Assembly: GCF_009870125.1 (NCBI RefSeq)
Contig: NW_022881707.1
Span: 62,001-126,000, forward strand
Origin: Drosophila pseudoobscura
Taxonomy: Eukaryota; Arthropoda; Insecta; Diptera; Drosophilidae
Direction: 5' to 3'
Length of the DNA stretch: 64,000 bases
The position numbers were made by a program, and so were the translations under genes. The notes under the pieces are model-generated. The model had not been told where the DNA came from. It worked only from the letters and a program-made list of their open reading frames with translations, and did no database searches. Shown here piece by piece: positions 11,139 through 22,565 of the stretch (its first letter is position 1; each line of letters begins with the position of its first letter).

Positions 11139-11815
11139 CAGGCAACTTGCCTTAGAATCTAAAACCAATTCAGAGCGATATTAAAATTTGGATTTATAGT
11201 GTCTTACTATATAGGCCGATTATTTTAATAAGACAAGCAAATCTTGCCTTGGTTCTCCAAGCTCAACCGGTAATACATCAAAATTTCAACGACACATTTT
11301 CTTTTGCAAAATATTGCACAAAGGTTAAAGATTTCAAAATTTATACTTTGACTCGGTTTTCGGATTTAGCAACTGCAATTCATTTTATTTCGGATTGGTT
11401 GACCAAAACAGACCTATAGTATCGAATTGTGAGTATCAGAGACAGTTATGCAATACCATACAGTGATCAGAATAAACAGGAATTGTTTTAGGATTTAGCG
11501 GTTCCAATTCAGTTTATTTTGGATTGATCGACCAAAGCAAACCTGCTTTTTCACTTTAGGCATCTTGAGTTATTCGGATTTACAATTTTATATTGCCAAA
11601 TCGCGATAGTTGTCCAATGATTCAGTGCACGAGGTCATTAACTTATAAATAGTCCATATTAACGAAAATAGAAAAGCCTACTGAAACCAAATAGATATTT
11701 CGTAAGCATTCTGGCATGTGAGAAAGACAGACATTATTATTACAATTAATACCTTCTTATATAATTTTTTTTATTATTTTTTTTCTTTAATTCCTTAAAT
11801 ATTGTCTGATATACA
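11139..11815 (+). other. TE-C untranslated leader with a diverged internal duplication
   Basis: There is no gene. Two related blocks (11362-11415 and 11491-11544, period 129) each contain GGATTTAGC, a CAATTC and GGATTGRTYGACCAAA. The last is a near-palindrome (TTGGTTGACCAA in the first block). Leaders of TE-A and TE-B carry related blocks, suggesting an RNA dimerisation or packaging signal. A T-rich stretch precedes the gag ATG. Confidence 0.6.
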
Positions 11816-13371
11816 ATGGCTGTAAGGCGAAGTACAGATGATATAACAACTGCTTTGCAGGAAGCAGAACCATTTTGTGGAATTTGCAACGAAGTATTGG
11901 GAACTAGTGAGATTATAGCCAACACCCCGTGTAGACACAAATTCCATAAACTTTGTATTTTGGAACAGATTAGGACAAACCCAAAATGTCCCACCTGTTC
12001 ATTAGATTGTTCTGCTCTGGCACTAACATTCTCTAACAACACGTTGTTAGCCGAGCTTAACGCCGAAGGAACACGACCAACTAGTGCTAACGAATCTTTT
12101 AGCACAATAGACGGAACGTCTAATCGACCTAAAAAGGGCCAAAAGTTTATTAGAAGGGGTATGAATACGAGAGCAACTCAACGATCCAGGTTAGATCGCT
12201 CACTAACAGAAACTGAAACCAACAACACAACCCTTCCAATAACCTCTCAAGTGGAAATCGCTAACTACGTCCAGTCTGCTGTAAGCATTCAACAGGCTCA
12301 GTTAATGGAACAACTAACTTCATTTTTAAGCAAAACAATTGAATCTTCGATTCAAAGTCAATTAGCGTCACTCCAGCTGACACAACCAGAACATATCTCT
12401 CCCGATGTTTCCGGTGACAATAACATTAACCAAACAAATAACGTGGGTATCGGTCAAGCACGAGATAGTCACGCAGAAGTTCTTTTAGATTTTTCAAGAG
12501 CGAGTGCAAATCGAAGTAATTCGAGCTCACACGTAGCACCAGCAAAAGTTTCCAGTATAATGCAGAATTGGCGCATTAAATTCGATGGTTCAAAAACTTG
12601 CATGAGGATGGATGAGTTATTTATCGAGTACGTTCTCTAACGCAACAAAATCTTTATAACAATTATCAATTGCTTTGTGATCACTTGTATCTTTTATTCG
12701 CGGGAAAAGCAAGTGATTGGTACTGGAAATTCCATCGAAATTACCCAAACTTTAATTGGGATACGTTTTGTATAGAGTTTAGAAGAAGATTTGAAGATGT
12801 TGAGACCGACTATGATATCTGGGAAAAGATTAGGAAACGTCGTCAGGGCGAAAACGAATCCTTCGATGACTTTCAATATGCTATCGAAGATCTCGTGGAT
12901 AGGCTTCAAAATTCGGTTACAGAAGAAGATGTTGTGAATCTACTTATTAGAAATTCCAAGCCCACTCTTCACCACGAGCTTCTTCACTTAAAGATTGCCA
13001 ATAGATCGTTATTACGACGAGAGGTACGTAAGCACGAGCAGTTTTATAACGACATAAGATCGGTCAAGCAAAGGACTCTTCGCTCATACGTATCGGAATT
13101 GTCAGGTCCAGACGATAGCGAGCAGCTATTCGATGACTTGGTCGAGCATAATGAAGTGTGTCAAATACAACGTCGTACTTCACAGTCAGTTCCAACTTGC
13201 TGGAACTGTGACAACAAAGGTCATAAATTTGACGATTGTGTAGGTCCTCGTAAGATCTTTTGCTACGGGTGTGGAACAAAAGATACTTACAAACCGGTAT
13301 GTCCCAAATGTAACCCTCCGGGAAACCGGCAGAAGGATGTGTTAAACAACAACAAGCAGACACATCCTTAG
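11816..13371 (+). pseudogene. TE-C gag (RING-H2 + capsid + zinc knuckles), single-base frameshift
   Basis: The ATG at 11816 opens a protein with a RING-H2 finger at residues 21-61 (C21, C24, C39, H41, H44, C47, C58, C61). A Ser/Thr/Gln-rich linker follows, then a capsid-like region, a CCHC knuckle (from 13198) and a C-x2-C-x9-C-x2-C motif ending at 13311. Compared with TE-B and TE-G, one T is missing near 12617 at the start of the capsid region. The first frame therefore stops at 12640 and the capsid/zinc part continues one frame back to 13371. Without that deletion the length would be about 518 residues, like the 519-residue TE-G gag. RING fingers often act as ubiquitin ligases; here that is inference. 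Confidence 0.92.
13320..13369 (+). promoter_or_regulatory. gag-pol -1 ribosomal frameshift signal (TE-C)
   Basis: G_GGA_AAC (13320-13326) is in gag phase and matches the canonical X_XXY_YYZ heptamer; GGGAAAC is a known retroviral slip site. After a 6-base spacer, AAGGATGTG (13333-13341) pairs perfectly with CACATCCTT (13361-13369), a 9-bp stem with a 19-base loop. The gag stop (13369-13371) overlaps the stem's last base. The -1 frame is open from here into pol. Confidence 0.85.
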
Positions 13372-16300
13372 AAAAAAGTTTGCAAGAATCACCTACTAGT
13401 TTAACGAACGACCAAAGTTTAAGGGAGCCTAAGATCAGCTCACAAACAGTAGAGGAAACCCTGCCTACGGCATATCATTTTTCATTTACTCCTTTACCTG
13501 AAAGGGAAGCAAATTATATTACAACGCGTAAGAAAATTTTTGATAAGATAGATAGTTTTAAATTTGTAAGAAAGCCCAAACGTTCAACTAAACGTTTGAG
13601 ACAATTTTGGAAGATGGTTCGCAAGAATAAGAACAAGTTTGTTTCAGCTATATTTCTCAGTTCGGATAACAGGCTGTACACCAGTGTCACCATTGAAGGC
13701 AGTGATTACATAGCTTTGTTGGATTCGGGGGCCACAATCAGTTGTATTGGAGGTTCAGCCGCGAAAGAAATGTTGGCGCATTGCAAGGTTAAGAAGTGTT
13801 CAGGAGCAATACGAACGGCAAACGATACTGAAAGTAAGGTTATAGGCAAGCTGGTAACACAAATTAATTACCGTGGATGCACGGCAGACCTAGAAATGTT
13901 TCTTATTCCTGAACTCAAGCAAGACGTCTATTTGGGGATAGACTTCTGGCAAAAATTTGGACTTTTAGATAAAATCTCACACTCTGCAGAGGTATCTGAA
14001 TTAGATGTTGGAGGTACGGATGACGTCGAAGAACCACCGAACCTACATAAATTGACAGCAGACGAGAGAATTCGCTTAGATAAAGTGATAGGTTGTTTTC
14101 CATCTTTCGCTACTGAAGGATTAGGCCGTACCAGTTTAGTCACACACTCTATAGATGTTGGAGCAGCTATTCCCGTAAAGCAACGACATTGGCCGGTATC
14201 ACCAGCCATAGAGAAATTGATGTTTGCCGAGGTGGACAATATGCTTGCGCTCGATGTTATAGAGGAGTCGACTAGTCCCTGGAGCAGTAATTGCGTTTTG
14301 GTAAAGAAAGGCGAAAAATATAGACTGTGTCTCGATTCAAGAGAAGTGAACAAGGTTACAAGACGGGATGCATATCCGTTACCACATATTGATTCTAAGT
14401 CTAAGTCTATTCTAAGTCGATTACCACCCGCTCGTTACATCACTGGATTAGACATGAAACACGCATTTTGGCAAATCCCGTTGGATGAACAATCGCGACA
14501 GTAAACTGCATTTACAGTGCCTAACCGACCATTATATCAATATAAAATGATGCCATTTGGTCTTTGCAATGCCGCTCAAACTCTCTGTAGACTAATGGAT
14601 CGAGTTATTTCAGCTCATCTTCGGACACGTGTATTCGTATATTTAGATGATCTACTTGTTTTATCAGAGGATTTCGAGTCGCATTTACTGTTGTTACAGG
14701 AGATAGCGTTGTGTCTACGCAAAGCAAATCTAACCATTAACATAGGGAAATCAAACTTTTGCATAAAAGAAATCACGTATTTGGGTTTTATTATTGGTAA
14801 TGGTCGGATAAAGACAAATCCAGACAAAATCAAGGCCATCTCGAAGTTCCCTGTGCCAGTTACCGTTAAGCAACTGCGTCGATTTTTGGGGTTATCCGGT
14901 TGGTACCGACGTTTCGTTGAAAATTATGCTACCGTTAGTTTTCCCTTAACCGAGTTGCTTAAGAAGAAAAAAGATTTACAGTGGAATGATGATGCTCAAC
15001 AGTCGTTTGAGACCTTAAAGTCCTGTTTAACCGCATCACCCATTTTGATAACTCCTGACTTCTCAAAACCTTTTATTTTGCTCTGTGATGCCAGCACTTG
15101 CGGAATCGGTTGTGTTTTAGCTCAAGAACGCGACGGCGTTGAATTGCCAATTGCTTACATGTCAGAAAAATTATCCAAGGCACAACGTAATTATTCGGTT
15201 ACCGAACTAGAGTGCTTAGCAGTCATAAAGGGAATAAAAAAATTCCGCTCTTATATTGAGGGACAGGACTTCGTAGTCATAACCGATCACGCAGCACTTA
15301 AATGGTTAATGCAACAAAAGGATTTATCGGGTAGATTAGCCAGATGGTCTATGAAATTGCGTAGTTTCACATTTAATATCCTACATAGAAAGGGGACACT
15401 GAATGTTGTCGCTGACACTCTATCGCGTCAGGATGAACCGGCTATAGAGGAGCTCACGCAAATAAACCCCATGGTTGATCTAGACTCAGATCAATTCAAA
15501 TCAGCTGAGTATCTGAGTTTAATAGAAAGTATTCAACAGAATCAGAGTAAGTTCCCAGACTTGAAAGTGATAGACGGTCAAGTTTTCAAAAGGACAGTAT
15601 TCGCTTCGGGAGATGAGTCTCAAGAGAACGCATCATGGAAACTTTGGGTTCCGTCAGGGTTAATTACGAACGTATTATATCAAGCTCATGACGCCCCTAG
15701 CTCCGCACATTGTGGGATGAGTAAAACCATAGAGAAGCTTAAAAGATATTTATTCTGGCCTCGCATGGTTAGCCAGACGCGCAAGTACATATCTGAATGC
15801 ACCGTTTGTCGCACGACTAAGAGTCCGAATATGATTCTTAGACCTCCTATGGGTAAACCATTCACTTCGGATAGGCCGTTTCAGAAATTATACATAGATC
15901 TCTTAGGACCATACCCACGCACGAAAAAGGGAAACATAGGATTGCTCATAGTTGTTGATCACAATACTAAGTTCCATTTTCTGTGTCCCTTGAAGAAATT
16001 TACAGCCCCTAAGATCTGTGAATATCTGGAAGGGTCTCTCTTTTATACATTTGGGGTGCCAGAAGTCATCTTGTCAGACAATGGATCCCAATTTAAATCT
16101 AGCTACTTTCAGGCATTTTTAAATAGCTTCGGTATAACACAAAAATGCACAGCTATTTATTCACCGCAAGCGAATGCCAGCGAGCGACTGAACAGATCCG
16201 TGATAGCTGCGATACGAGCTTATATCGGTAACGAACATTCCAATTGGGACTGTAACCTGAATGCCATTAGTGGTTCATTGAGATCTACCTTACATAGGAG

Positions 16301-16715
16301 TACAGGGTATTCTCCATATTTTCTAGCATTTGGTCAAAACATGATGTTGAATGGGAAGGATTACGCACTCTTGCGTAAACTAGACCTTTTGAACGACGAT
16401 ACTAGAATGGAGAACCCAGATTCCTTGCAGCTAATCCGGCAACAGGCTAAAGCGAATGTCAATAAGGCACACGAAGAAAATTCGCATAGATACAATTTAC
16501 GCTGCCGTGATACACAATTAAAGATTGGAGATTTGGTATATGCTAGAAATTTCACACAAAGTAGTGCTATAAAAAAGTTTAGTTCTAAACTAGCCCCTGT
16601 GTTCATTCCCGCTCAGGTAATTAAAAAGCGAAGTCCGTACTATTACGAGTTGGTCGATGAGAACAAGAAATATCTCGGCGTGTATCATCTGAAAGACATT
16701 CAAATCAGGAAATAA
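13327..16715 (+). pseudogene. TE-C pol (protease, RT, RNase H, integrase, GPY/F), one nonsense codon
   Basis: The -1-frame continuation of gag. Protease with LLDSGAT (about 13720), RT with VYLDDLL (about 14640), RNase H (DASTCG, ELECLA, TDHAAL), integrase HHCC (CTVCRTTKSP), catalytic core (IDLLGPY, LSDNGSQF, SPQANASE) and a C-terminal GPY/F-type module (SPYYYELVDE), ending at the TAA at 16713. A TAA at 14502-14504 in RT replaces a tyrosine codon present in TE-F; the frame is open on both sides. An in-frame 12-base expansion (SKSKS in place of G, about 14393-14407) also lies in RT. Both breaks are absent from TE-F, so they look copy-specific. Confidence 0.93.
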
Positions 16716-16736
16716 TCTCTCCTAATCAAGTTCTTC

Positions 16737-16774
16737 AGATAATTATTCGTCGAGCAGGTCTTGTATAATTATCT
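16737..16774 (+). other. Hairpin between pol and 3' LTR (TE-C)
   Basis: AGATAATTAT (16737-16746) and ATAATTATCT (16765-16774) form a perfect 10-bp stem with an 18-base loop, four bases before the 3' LTR. It is also present in both TE-F copies. No normal polypurine tract is visible: the bases before the LTR read ATCTGTGG. Confidence 0.7.
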
Positions 16775-16778
16775 GTGG

Positions 16779-18933
16779 TGTAGTAGCCAACACAAAATAT
16801 AGGGAATTGGTTATCTTCTTTCGTCTCGTGAGACCCCCTAGTGATATTTCGAACGATCAAGCTTTAGCCGCTCTTAAGGTTGGATCAAAGCCTTAGCCGC
16901 TCTTAAGTCCGAACACCCACGAACACATACAAGCGACGGACAGTGGGAAGCATAGAGGGCAATCGTACGATTGCACAGTTAAGCTATGCTGTGCATTAGA
17001 CGATCGTTTTATGCTGCTGCGAATGTTCTGGATCATACGATTGCACAGTTAGTAAAAAGCTCAAAAGCTCTGCTGCACTGGCTACTCAGTCCATCGTCTA
17101 TTACTGCTTTGAACAATATAAGAAAGTTGATCGATCTGTAAAGACGTGATAATTTCCGAGTGCGAGCAACATACATATTGCACACACATATATATAGTGC
17201 TATCCGGAAAATATATATATTTCCACAAATATATGCTGGAAGCATATAGTTACAAGTGCCGTACAGTTCAGTGGTCAGTGAATGACAAGAATTTAGTGCA
17301 GATATATTTGGAAAAAGAGGTATGTTTTCATATTAGTGCCGTGCACGTGCTGACATAACCTATGTTGCAGGGAGGTGTACCTAAGCTGCCCCATCGCGGT
17401 ATAGTCTCGAGAAGACTACCCTGGGAGCTGGCTTAGGCGAACAGTTGTCGAGGTTTCTCCAACTCCAACCATAATTCATCGTTTCTGGACCTTATATTGC
17501 CACCAAGTCGGAATCTCCAAAGATCCAAGTGGAACAGATCAGCCTTAATCGCCAAGAATATTTAGTGCTGCTCAGACATAAATAACTAAATACAGGCTTG
17601 GCGGAAGATTCGTCAGTACGGCCAGGAACCATATACATCGCACCTGTTGACCTCTAACCAACTTCAGGCGGTCAAGAGTCTACAAAGCAGCAGCACAGGA
17701 TCGAGTTTTGTCCAATTTACATTTAATTCATTATCAAGTTCCAACGCATAAACATCAGCAGTTTAACGTAATGTAACTGAAACTTTATTAACACCCCTCT
17801 TTGATGTTACGCGCGTACATACCTACATACATATGTGCATATGCACACTAAATTGTCTTCGTTTGCTACCTTTTGGTTCAATTTTCGCGATAGAGCATAA
17901 CAATTAAATTTCTGTCTGTATTATGAAAACCAAAACAACTGACTGATGACTATGCGACGGTGTTTGTAGCGTAATTGTATTGTATGCATTATATATTTAT
18001 GATTTCCATATTTTAAACAGCTGCGGTCAACATCTACGACATCATTGGGCCCAACGATCAGCGTAAGACAATAACGCCGGAGTGAGTAATTATGTACAGC
18101 AAAAAGTAGTTTGGTCAAAAGAGCCTATTAACTTGAAAGTGTAGATATGCATACAGTGTATAATGATTCAAACCCGTCTGCTCAGTGTGGATAATGCACC
18201 CCAGTCTGATCTAGCTTTTGTTTACGATTTCGATTCTTATTCTCTCGTTTATATATATATATATATATCTATACCCTAATGTTTTTCATGCTTTAAAATA
18301 ATGAATTTATAACTAAACTTATATGATAATTAGGATTAAGGAAATATTACCCACAAATTAGAAGCTAAGTCAATTGTTGTGTTTCTACAACTGCAACGTA
18401 ATGAATATTGAAATTGAAGTCTCACATTATATTAAAATATGAATCTTTTTGAATTGAAATGAATCTTTAAAATCATAAAAATGGTCTGTCGAGTATCCGT
18501 GCCAGGATCTTATAAAATGTGGTAAACCTTAGTAAAGGATTGATCAAGGGACAATGCAAGAACTCGAACGCAATGTCATGGTAGGGTGGGTACAGAAGAG
18601 AGGGACAATCAACACCTAGGTTCTCTCTAAATAGAAATGGTTCAGTAGGGCTTTTATTTGGCGTGTCGGCGCTATCAGTATTTCAGTTTCCTTTGTTTTA
18701 TATAATCACTTATAGTTCCCGTAAAGTGCATTAATTAAATGTAGTGGAGTACGATAGTACAATTAGGCGAGGAAGAACCCCGACCATCCGGCGAGCTAGA
18801 CCCGAGCCTAGCAAGAGTGCACACGACCAACCCTATTTGTACGCCGTCCTTAAGTCAGTCATGGTCATCTGCTGATACCGAGGGCTTATATATCTGTTTA
18901 CACAAATATATATTTAAACTCTGGTACACTACA
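16779..18933 (+). repeat. TE-C 3' LTR (2,155 bp)
   Basis: It runs from TGTAGTAGCC to CTCTGGTACACTACA and is followed by the ATGG duplication. It is almost identical to the 5' LTR. It repeats the minisatellite, the intron candidate (17320-17370), TTGGGCCCAA (18045-18054) and the G-rich block. Confidence 0.95.
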
Positions 18934-18937
18934 ATGG

Positions 18938-19295
18938 CAAGGATTACGAATTGCTCAGGAAACTTAACTTGCTATCAGATGATTCTAGAGTTAATTACCC
19001 CGATGCTCTGCAGTTGGCAAGGTATGCAGCAAAGGTCAACAATGCAAAGGCTCATGCAACCAACGCGAGGGTATACAATTTGAAGAGTAGAAACATACAA
19101 TTCAACGTCGGAGATCAGGTTTACGTTCGCAATTTCTCCCAAAGCAACGCGTCTAAACAATTCAGCCATAAATTAGCGCAGGTGTTTGTGACCGCCACAG
19201 TAACGAAAAAGCTAGGTCCTGTTTATTACGAATTATCGAACGAGAAAGGAAAGAAAATGGGAGTATATCACGTAAAGGATATTCAAACCCGCTAA
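18938..19295 (+). pseudogene. TE-B pol, 3' remainder (integrase C-terminus, GPY/F)
   Basis: It continues the TE-B integrase directly after TE-C. Residues align with the TE-C integrase C-terminus (KDYELLRKLNLLSDDSR; then GDQVYVRNFSQS; LGPVYYEL) and end HVKDIQTR at 19295. This tail is the GPY/F-like module of Ty3/gypsy integrases. There is no chromodomain and no env after it. The segment is open, but it is separated from the rest of pol by about 10 kb of TE-C. Confidence 0.92.
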
Positions 19296-19318
19296 TTCAC
19301 TGTCCTTCTTTTCTTTTC

Positions 19319-19367
19319 GATTACGATCCCTGTCGATCACTCCGGGACATAATCTGGTGGTGGAGAG
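19319..19367 (+). other. 3' hairpin and polypurine tract (TE-B)
   Basis: GATTA (19319-19323) pairs with TAATC (19350-19354), and TCCC (19327-19330) pairs with GGGA (19344-19347). The sequence differs from the TE-C and TE-G hairpins but the position is the same. GGTGGTGGAGAG ends at 19367, directly before the LTR, and serves as the polypurine tract for plus-strand priming. Confidence 0.6.
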
Positions 19368-20316
19368 TGTAGTGGCCAGTGAAGCAAACCCAGATTAAAT
19401 TCCCTAATAATTTCCCAGATATAAAGCAGATTCAAATCACGCGCCAACTTGATTAGTTCGAACACCAAGGCTTTAAAAACAGCTACTTCGAATAGGGAGC
19501 TTTAATTGCTCGAATGTTCTTTTTCGTCTCTCGAGACCGAATTCCATGGAAGGGCCCCGTTAAAGCTCGTCTATGCCGCTTAAGCCGACAGCGACGGTGA
19601 ACACGCGGATCAATTCCATTTTTCTCCCAAAACACTTCGGTTGTGCCTGTGCCAATAGTGCCAAACTCTAGTGGAAGTCCACGTGTCCCTGTATTACATA
19701 ATACATACCAAATTACATAATTGCAAGTCGGCGGAGAATCGACTAAAAAGCAAGATCAAGCTATATTGTGTGGTGAAAGTGCAAAGTGCTACGTAGAGGA
19801 AAAAAAAGAAGGTGATTATAAAGGAAAGCAGGTTTGGTACATTCACTGAATTCCGAATCTATTACAGAATCTCTTGGTCACTGGAGGTCTGCCGTGCTTT
19901 GGCGCTCTCACGCCTAAAACCCCCCCCACGCAACCTCCAGTGTCTTATTTTTGGCCGCTTCGAATTAACAGCGCCTCCGTTGTACGGACGATCTGCATCG
20001 ACTTTTGAATGCCGTCTAATCGTATCTTGCGAGATACAACTCAACATCCTTGATGCGGAATCGACAACGCCTAGGAATTAAAGTGGAAATTTATGTCAGC
20101 TGAAATTGTGCAGAAAATGTGAATACTAGATCAGGAATCGGAATCTAGGGTGACCTGTGTCGTGGACAACATGTGATCATCGATTCGTGAGTACGAACAT
20201 ACCCGCGAAATAGCAGGGTATAGCAGCGGTGCAGCGTAATGAAAGGGAGAGCGTGATAACTCACACGCCAAGAGCGAGCTTTCGTTCGAAGAGAATTCGG
20301 ACATATGCGTGCGTAT
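19368..20316 (+). repeat. TE-B 3' LTR, left part
   Basis: It begins TGTAGTGGCCAGTGAAG directly after the purine tract. From about 19711 it matches 2313 onward. It is interrupted at 20316 by solo LTR-D, and GTAT (20313-20316) is the duplicated target. Confidence 0.93.
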
Positions 20317-22561
20317 TGTAGTGGCCAGTTGTGACTCTAAAACTCCAGCGAACAGTTTGGGAAGTATTGCCCTCGCGTTCAACATTAACTCTTCTTTTTT
20401 TAAAACAAGATAAGAGATTGATTATAAGAGAGAAGTAGTTAAAGCTTTCACTGAAGAGCTTAAGATCTAATTGAGAGAAGCAGCGTGGTTCTGTGGGAGT
20501 TATGTTTTAAAGCTTCACTAGAAATCGTACGATTCCCCCGTTAGTCGTGGAAGCTAGGTGTAAGCTTTGCTTAGCATCGTATGATTTCCCCGTTGGTTGT
20601 GGAAGGTAAAGTTCCGATCGCAAGGGCTAATGCTAGTGATAAAACTTCTAGATGGATCATTGCTTTAGTGAAGCTGTACGAACTCGGAGGTATTTTTCTA
20701 TGCAAATATATATATATATCCAGTGAATTTGAAAACGTTGTGCAATCAAACACGTGCCAATTAAATTGAAGTTCTGGTGGATTGTATTATTCGGTTTGGT
20801 TTAAAGAAGACAAGAGGTATTTGAATCGTACAATAGTGAAACAGTTTTAACAGTCTCGTATCCTAGGACTGGGAATCTTACTACGTTCGACATCGGGAAA
20901 GAGAAAAAGTACCAATTGACCCCTCCAATAACGAAGTCGTCAAAGTCCATCGATTTCCTAGTAGTTCTGGGAAAGACCTCGGATTTCCCAGGAACCAGCA
21001 TCTACTTAAACCCACGATAACTACAACCAAATAAACTAGCAAAAGCAGTCCGAAGATATACTAGAGGGAAACTCGAAGTTATGTGGATGCATACTTAAAC
21101 TGATGTACTTCTTGGAGTAAGACGACAAGAATGGTTTTCTGGCGAATTCGGAGAAACTAATATGCCGCACTCGTCACCCTTCTCGCTTACGAGTTAAGCG
21201 CGCGGCTAAAGCTTTCGCATGTAGTTTCTTCGTTGTGTGTGTAGTGATTTCCAAACTGGGGAAATAAAAACATTATTCTGCTGCGATCCACACTGCCGTT
21301 TAACAGTCGTCGTATCAAAATGTACCAAAGTATCAATTTTGAGTCTCTTTATGAGATTTTCCATTTTCTTTGTATTATTAAAGATTAAATTCCGTACTAG
21401 CTATTCATCTTAGTTCTGTATTGTATAGACGTTAAGAGAAAAACAAACAATGTATATAATGACCCATAATTAAAATCAGCGCAAGTGAAAGCCACCTAGT
21501 TTTAAGATCAGCCGTTAAGTTGCAAACCGTCGTCGAACTGGTATGGAAATGATAAAATCGGTGTTTCATCCGAATTAGAAGTGAAGACATGTATATTCAT
21601 AATTTTTCTCCTTTCCTCAGAATATGTTTCCACGTCGCCCCTTGAGCTGAACGGACACGCCGGATATTTCGAATAAAGTATGAGTGAGTTACGAGCTTCC
21701 TTAAACGGAGATCTCGAGTATTTTCAAAGTATATATATACGTCTTGTAAAACTTCTATTGCGGTATGTTGAACAACCATATACATACATGCCATAATTAA
21801 AGCCGATCGGCTAGTAATTTTTCTTTCACGTTTGCCTTCTTTTTATATTATTATCATATTTTTTTCTATTCTTTCCAATTTAATTTCTTTTACGCCATAT
21901 TCTCTACACATAAGTCCTATATACATATACATTTATAACTAGATATAAATTGTTATTATTTCCTCTTTCTTTATCTAATTACGTTGTATTAAGTTTATGC
22001 ACCTCCCGAAAATCATGAAGTCCAAACCCGTAAATTTTGAATTATTAAATAATAATTAGTAGATAATAATGGAACATTAAACCTTTTGTGTTTGTCCTGA
22101 GTAGAGCCTGAGGCAGTCCGATGATCAAATGGAGATACGCTTGATTAGGGTTATGCTGTCGATTAAACGGCATACTAAAGGTAGGGAGGGTAGAGAAGGG
22201 GTCAAAGTCATCTGAGTTCCCCGAGAGCGGCGGAATATAGCCTGACTATTTGTCGGTAGTCGGTTAGCCAGTTAGTTAAAATTCCCATTCTATTCTTTTT
22301 TTTTGATTTCTTTTATAGAGTTCCTTTTGAACCTTAAATCAAGTGTACCTAAAACATCTTTGCGAATGTGTTCGTATGGCAATTAGGAGAGTAGGAAAGA
22401 TCCCACGACATTCCGGCGAGCTAGTTAGAGCATAGCTAGAGGTACACGTTCCGAAATCCTGCCATACTATTGGTGTCTGACCGTCAAAAAAATGTAGGTA
22501 CAACCTCCATCCGTACATACAATCTCACACCTCTAAGAATAAGAATTTCTTGCACATTACA
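20317..22561 (+). mobile_element. LTR-D: solo LTR (2,245 bp) of another family
   Basis: It runs TGTAGTGGCCAG...ACATTACA with GTAT on both sides (20313-20316 and 22562-22565), a clean 4-bp duplication with no internal region. This is the expected product of recombination between the two LTRs of an inserted element. It carries GGTAGGGAGGGTA (22180-22192) and TCCGGCGAGCT (22412-22422). The palindrome TTGGGCCCAA was not found. A second, minus-strand copy is LTR-H. Confidence 0.94.
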
Positions 22562-22565
22562 GTAT

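Larger units (their letters stand above)
8958..18933 (+). mobile_element. TE-C: nearly full-length 9.98-kb Ty3/gypsy-like element (Osvaldo/Ulysses type)
   Basis: A full structural set: 5' LTR (8958-11114), primer site, leader, gag, pol, 3' LTR (16779-18933), flanked by ATGG duplications. The LTR pair differs by only about three substitutions and one TA dinucleotide by eye, so insertion looks recent. The coding part nevertheless has one single-base deletion in gag and one nonsense codon in RT. TE-F belongs to the same family. The Osvaldo/Ulysses label is inferred from LTR length, primer type and the absence of env; a database search was not possible. Confidence 0.93.

Noticed and set aside
16716..16778. 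Possible envelope gene after pol, as in the gypsy retrovirus.
   Set aside because: Only 60-75 bases lie between the pol stop and the 3' LTR in TE-B, TE-C and TE-G. There is no room for an env ORF.
20581..21001. Short ORFs in LTR-D on both strands as host exons.
   Set aside because: The stretch is inside a solo LTR with a precise GTAT duplication; ORFs are short, overlap on opposite strands and lack splice context.
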